Positions 63,499-64,000 of a stretch of DNA of 64,000 bases are shown here, in pieces. The DNA comes from Clusia tigrina (lineage: Eukaryota > Arthropoda > Insecta > Diptera > Clusiidae). The position numbers were made by a program, and so were the translations under genes. Below the pieces are notes generated by a model that was given only the letters and a program-made list of their open reading frames with translations, did not search any database and was not told where the DNA came from. How positions within the stretch are numbered: the stretch's first letter is position 1; each line of letters starts with the position of its first letter. Location: positions 93,253,676-93,317,675 of the forward strand of contig OV050031.1 in the NCBI GenBank assembly GCA_920105625.2, given 5' to 3'.

Positions 63499-64000
63499 TC
63501 AAATGGCCCTAACTTCTATATGGTACGTCCTACACCTATCAAAGTTTGCAACATATAAATGCTTGTAACTTTTTACTGGAGCGTCATAAAACCTTGAAAT
63601 TTTGTAACAATAAAGTACTCGAGCCTCTTGTGAATTTAAGCTATTGCTCAAAGCTATGCTACCCTTGAATCCTAAATCAAACACTGATAAAACTTCAAAT
63701 GGCCCTAAATTCTATACGGTACGTCCTACACCTATCAAAGTTTGCAACACACAAATGCTTGTAACTTTTCACTGGAGCGTTATAAAACCTTGAAATTTTG
63801 TAACAATAAAGTACTCGAGCCTCTTGTCAATTTAAGCTTTTGCTCAAAGCTATGCTACCCTTAAGTCCCGAATCAAACACTGATAAAACTTCAAATGGCC
63901 CTAACTTCTATACGGTACGTCCTACACCTATCAAAGTTTGCAACATACAATTGCTTGTAACTTTTCACTGGAGCCTCATAAAACCTTGAAATTTTGTAAC
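63499..64000 (+). repeat. Region 4 unit cut by the window end: p, q, partial r
   Basis: p from 63499, q with HindIII-type AAGCTTTTGC near 63834, then the first part of r (CAATTGC, GAGCCTCATAA). The array clearly continues past base 64000. Confidence 0.88.

Larger units (their letters stand above)
1..64000 (+). repeat. Satellite DNA array, about 196-bp monomer, about 327 head-to-tail copies
   Basis: The same roughly 196-base text recurs across the whole window with scattered substitutions. Landmarks met in nearly every copy, in fixed order, are GTTTGCAACATACAAATG, TTTTTACTGGAGCGTCAT, CCTTGAAATTTTGTAAC, AATAAAGTACTCGAGCC, CTTGTCAATTTAAGCTAT, GCTACCCTTGAGTCCC and ACGGTACGTCCTACACC. Spacing between equal landmarks is 196, or multiples of 196 minus a few bases explained by the 190-bp and 195-bp variants. 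All copies share one strand orientation. Both window edges cut the array, so its true length is greater. No unique DNA or transposon interrupts it. A centromeric or pericentromeric role is inferred from length, HOR structure and homogeneity; other heterochromatic blocks (subtelomere, knob, sex or B chromosome) remain possible. Confidence 0.98.
53218..64000 (+). repeat. Region 4: p-q-r-s HOR field with expanded q-r pairs
   Basis: Four monomer types account for nearly all copies. p: CTATATGG, CATATAAATGC, TTGTGAATTT, CTATTGCTC, GAATCCTAAATC. q: CACACAAATGC, TTTTCACTGG, GCGTTATAAAAC, AAGCTTTTGC, CTTAAGTCCCGAATC. r: CATACAATTGC, GAGCCTCATAA, AATAAAATACTC and the 190-bp ending. s: TTATTGGAGCGTAAT, TAATAATAAAG, CAAAGTAATGC. 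The unit p-q-r-s is 3 x 196 + 190 = 778 bp. Each additional q-r pair adds 386 bp. The q monomers carry HindIII sites and the r monomers MfeI sites (CAATTG), which would make the structure visible in a restriction digest. Confidence 0.92.

Noticed and set aside
1..64000. CRISPR array
   Set aside because: There are no short repeats separated by unique spacers; the whole 196 bp is repeated and no cas-like gene is present.
1..64000. Transposable elements, LTRs, rRNA or tRNA genes, telomere repeats within the array
   Set aside because: Every stretch inspected follows the satellite monomer. No terminal repeats, target-site duplications, tRNA-like folds or short G-rich telomere runs were seen.
1..64000. 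Poly(A) signal AATAAA as true gene 3' ends
   Set aside because: It occurs in nearly all monomers as part of the consensus, with no gene upstream.

Overview
The window is a single uninterrupted block of satellite DNA. Every stretch I read, from base 1 to base 64000, is a copy of one monomer of about 196 bp. All copies lie head to tail in the same orientation, roughly 327 in all. I found no unique sequence, no believable protein gene, no RNA gene, no transposon and no inversion. The reference monomer at 14676-14871 has 73 G+C in 196 bases (37% by hand count) and five CpGs. An array this long, with layered higher-order repeats (HORs), points to eukaryotic constitutive heterochromatin, most plausibly a centromere or pericentromere. 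The word style of the reverse strand reminds me of plant centromeric satellites, but I cannot name a species and hold that weakly.

Region 1 (1-18475) opens with a 17-monomer HOR of 3326/3327 bp in alternating versions: A (1-3326), B (3327-6653), A (6654-9979), then a truncated B (9980 to about 11340). The two A copies are nearly identical, so the real unit is a 34-monomer super-repeat of 6653 bp. A mixed block follows, then an 8-monomer tandem duplication (13681-15247 and 15248-16814), then a second copy of the B-derived block (17190-18760).

Region 2 (18476 to about 40340) is built from other monomer types. It holds a 23-monomer duplication (18476-22981 and 22982-27683) and a recurring 12-monomer unit of 2351 bp, with deletions, partial re-duplications and one imported block. 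Its marker is a 195-bp monomer lacking one C.

Region 3 (about 40341-53217) is an irregular HOR field with units of 13, 19, 15 and 8 monomers. It ends in a 1556-bp tandem duplication.

Region 4 (53218-64000) is made almost wholly of four monomer types, here called p, q, r and s. The basic unit p-q-r-s is 778 bp, and the inner pair q-r is repeated one to three times, giving units of 778, 1164 and 1550 bp.

There are no genes working together here. The biology is the array's own evolution: unequal exchange of whole monomers, conversion within monomers, CpG loss and stepwise growth of HORs. Monomer and HOR boundaries are accurate to a few bases where anchored on a unique variant and otherwise approximate. 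Similarity statements are by eye, without alignment software.
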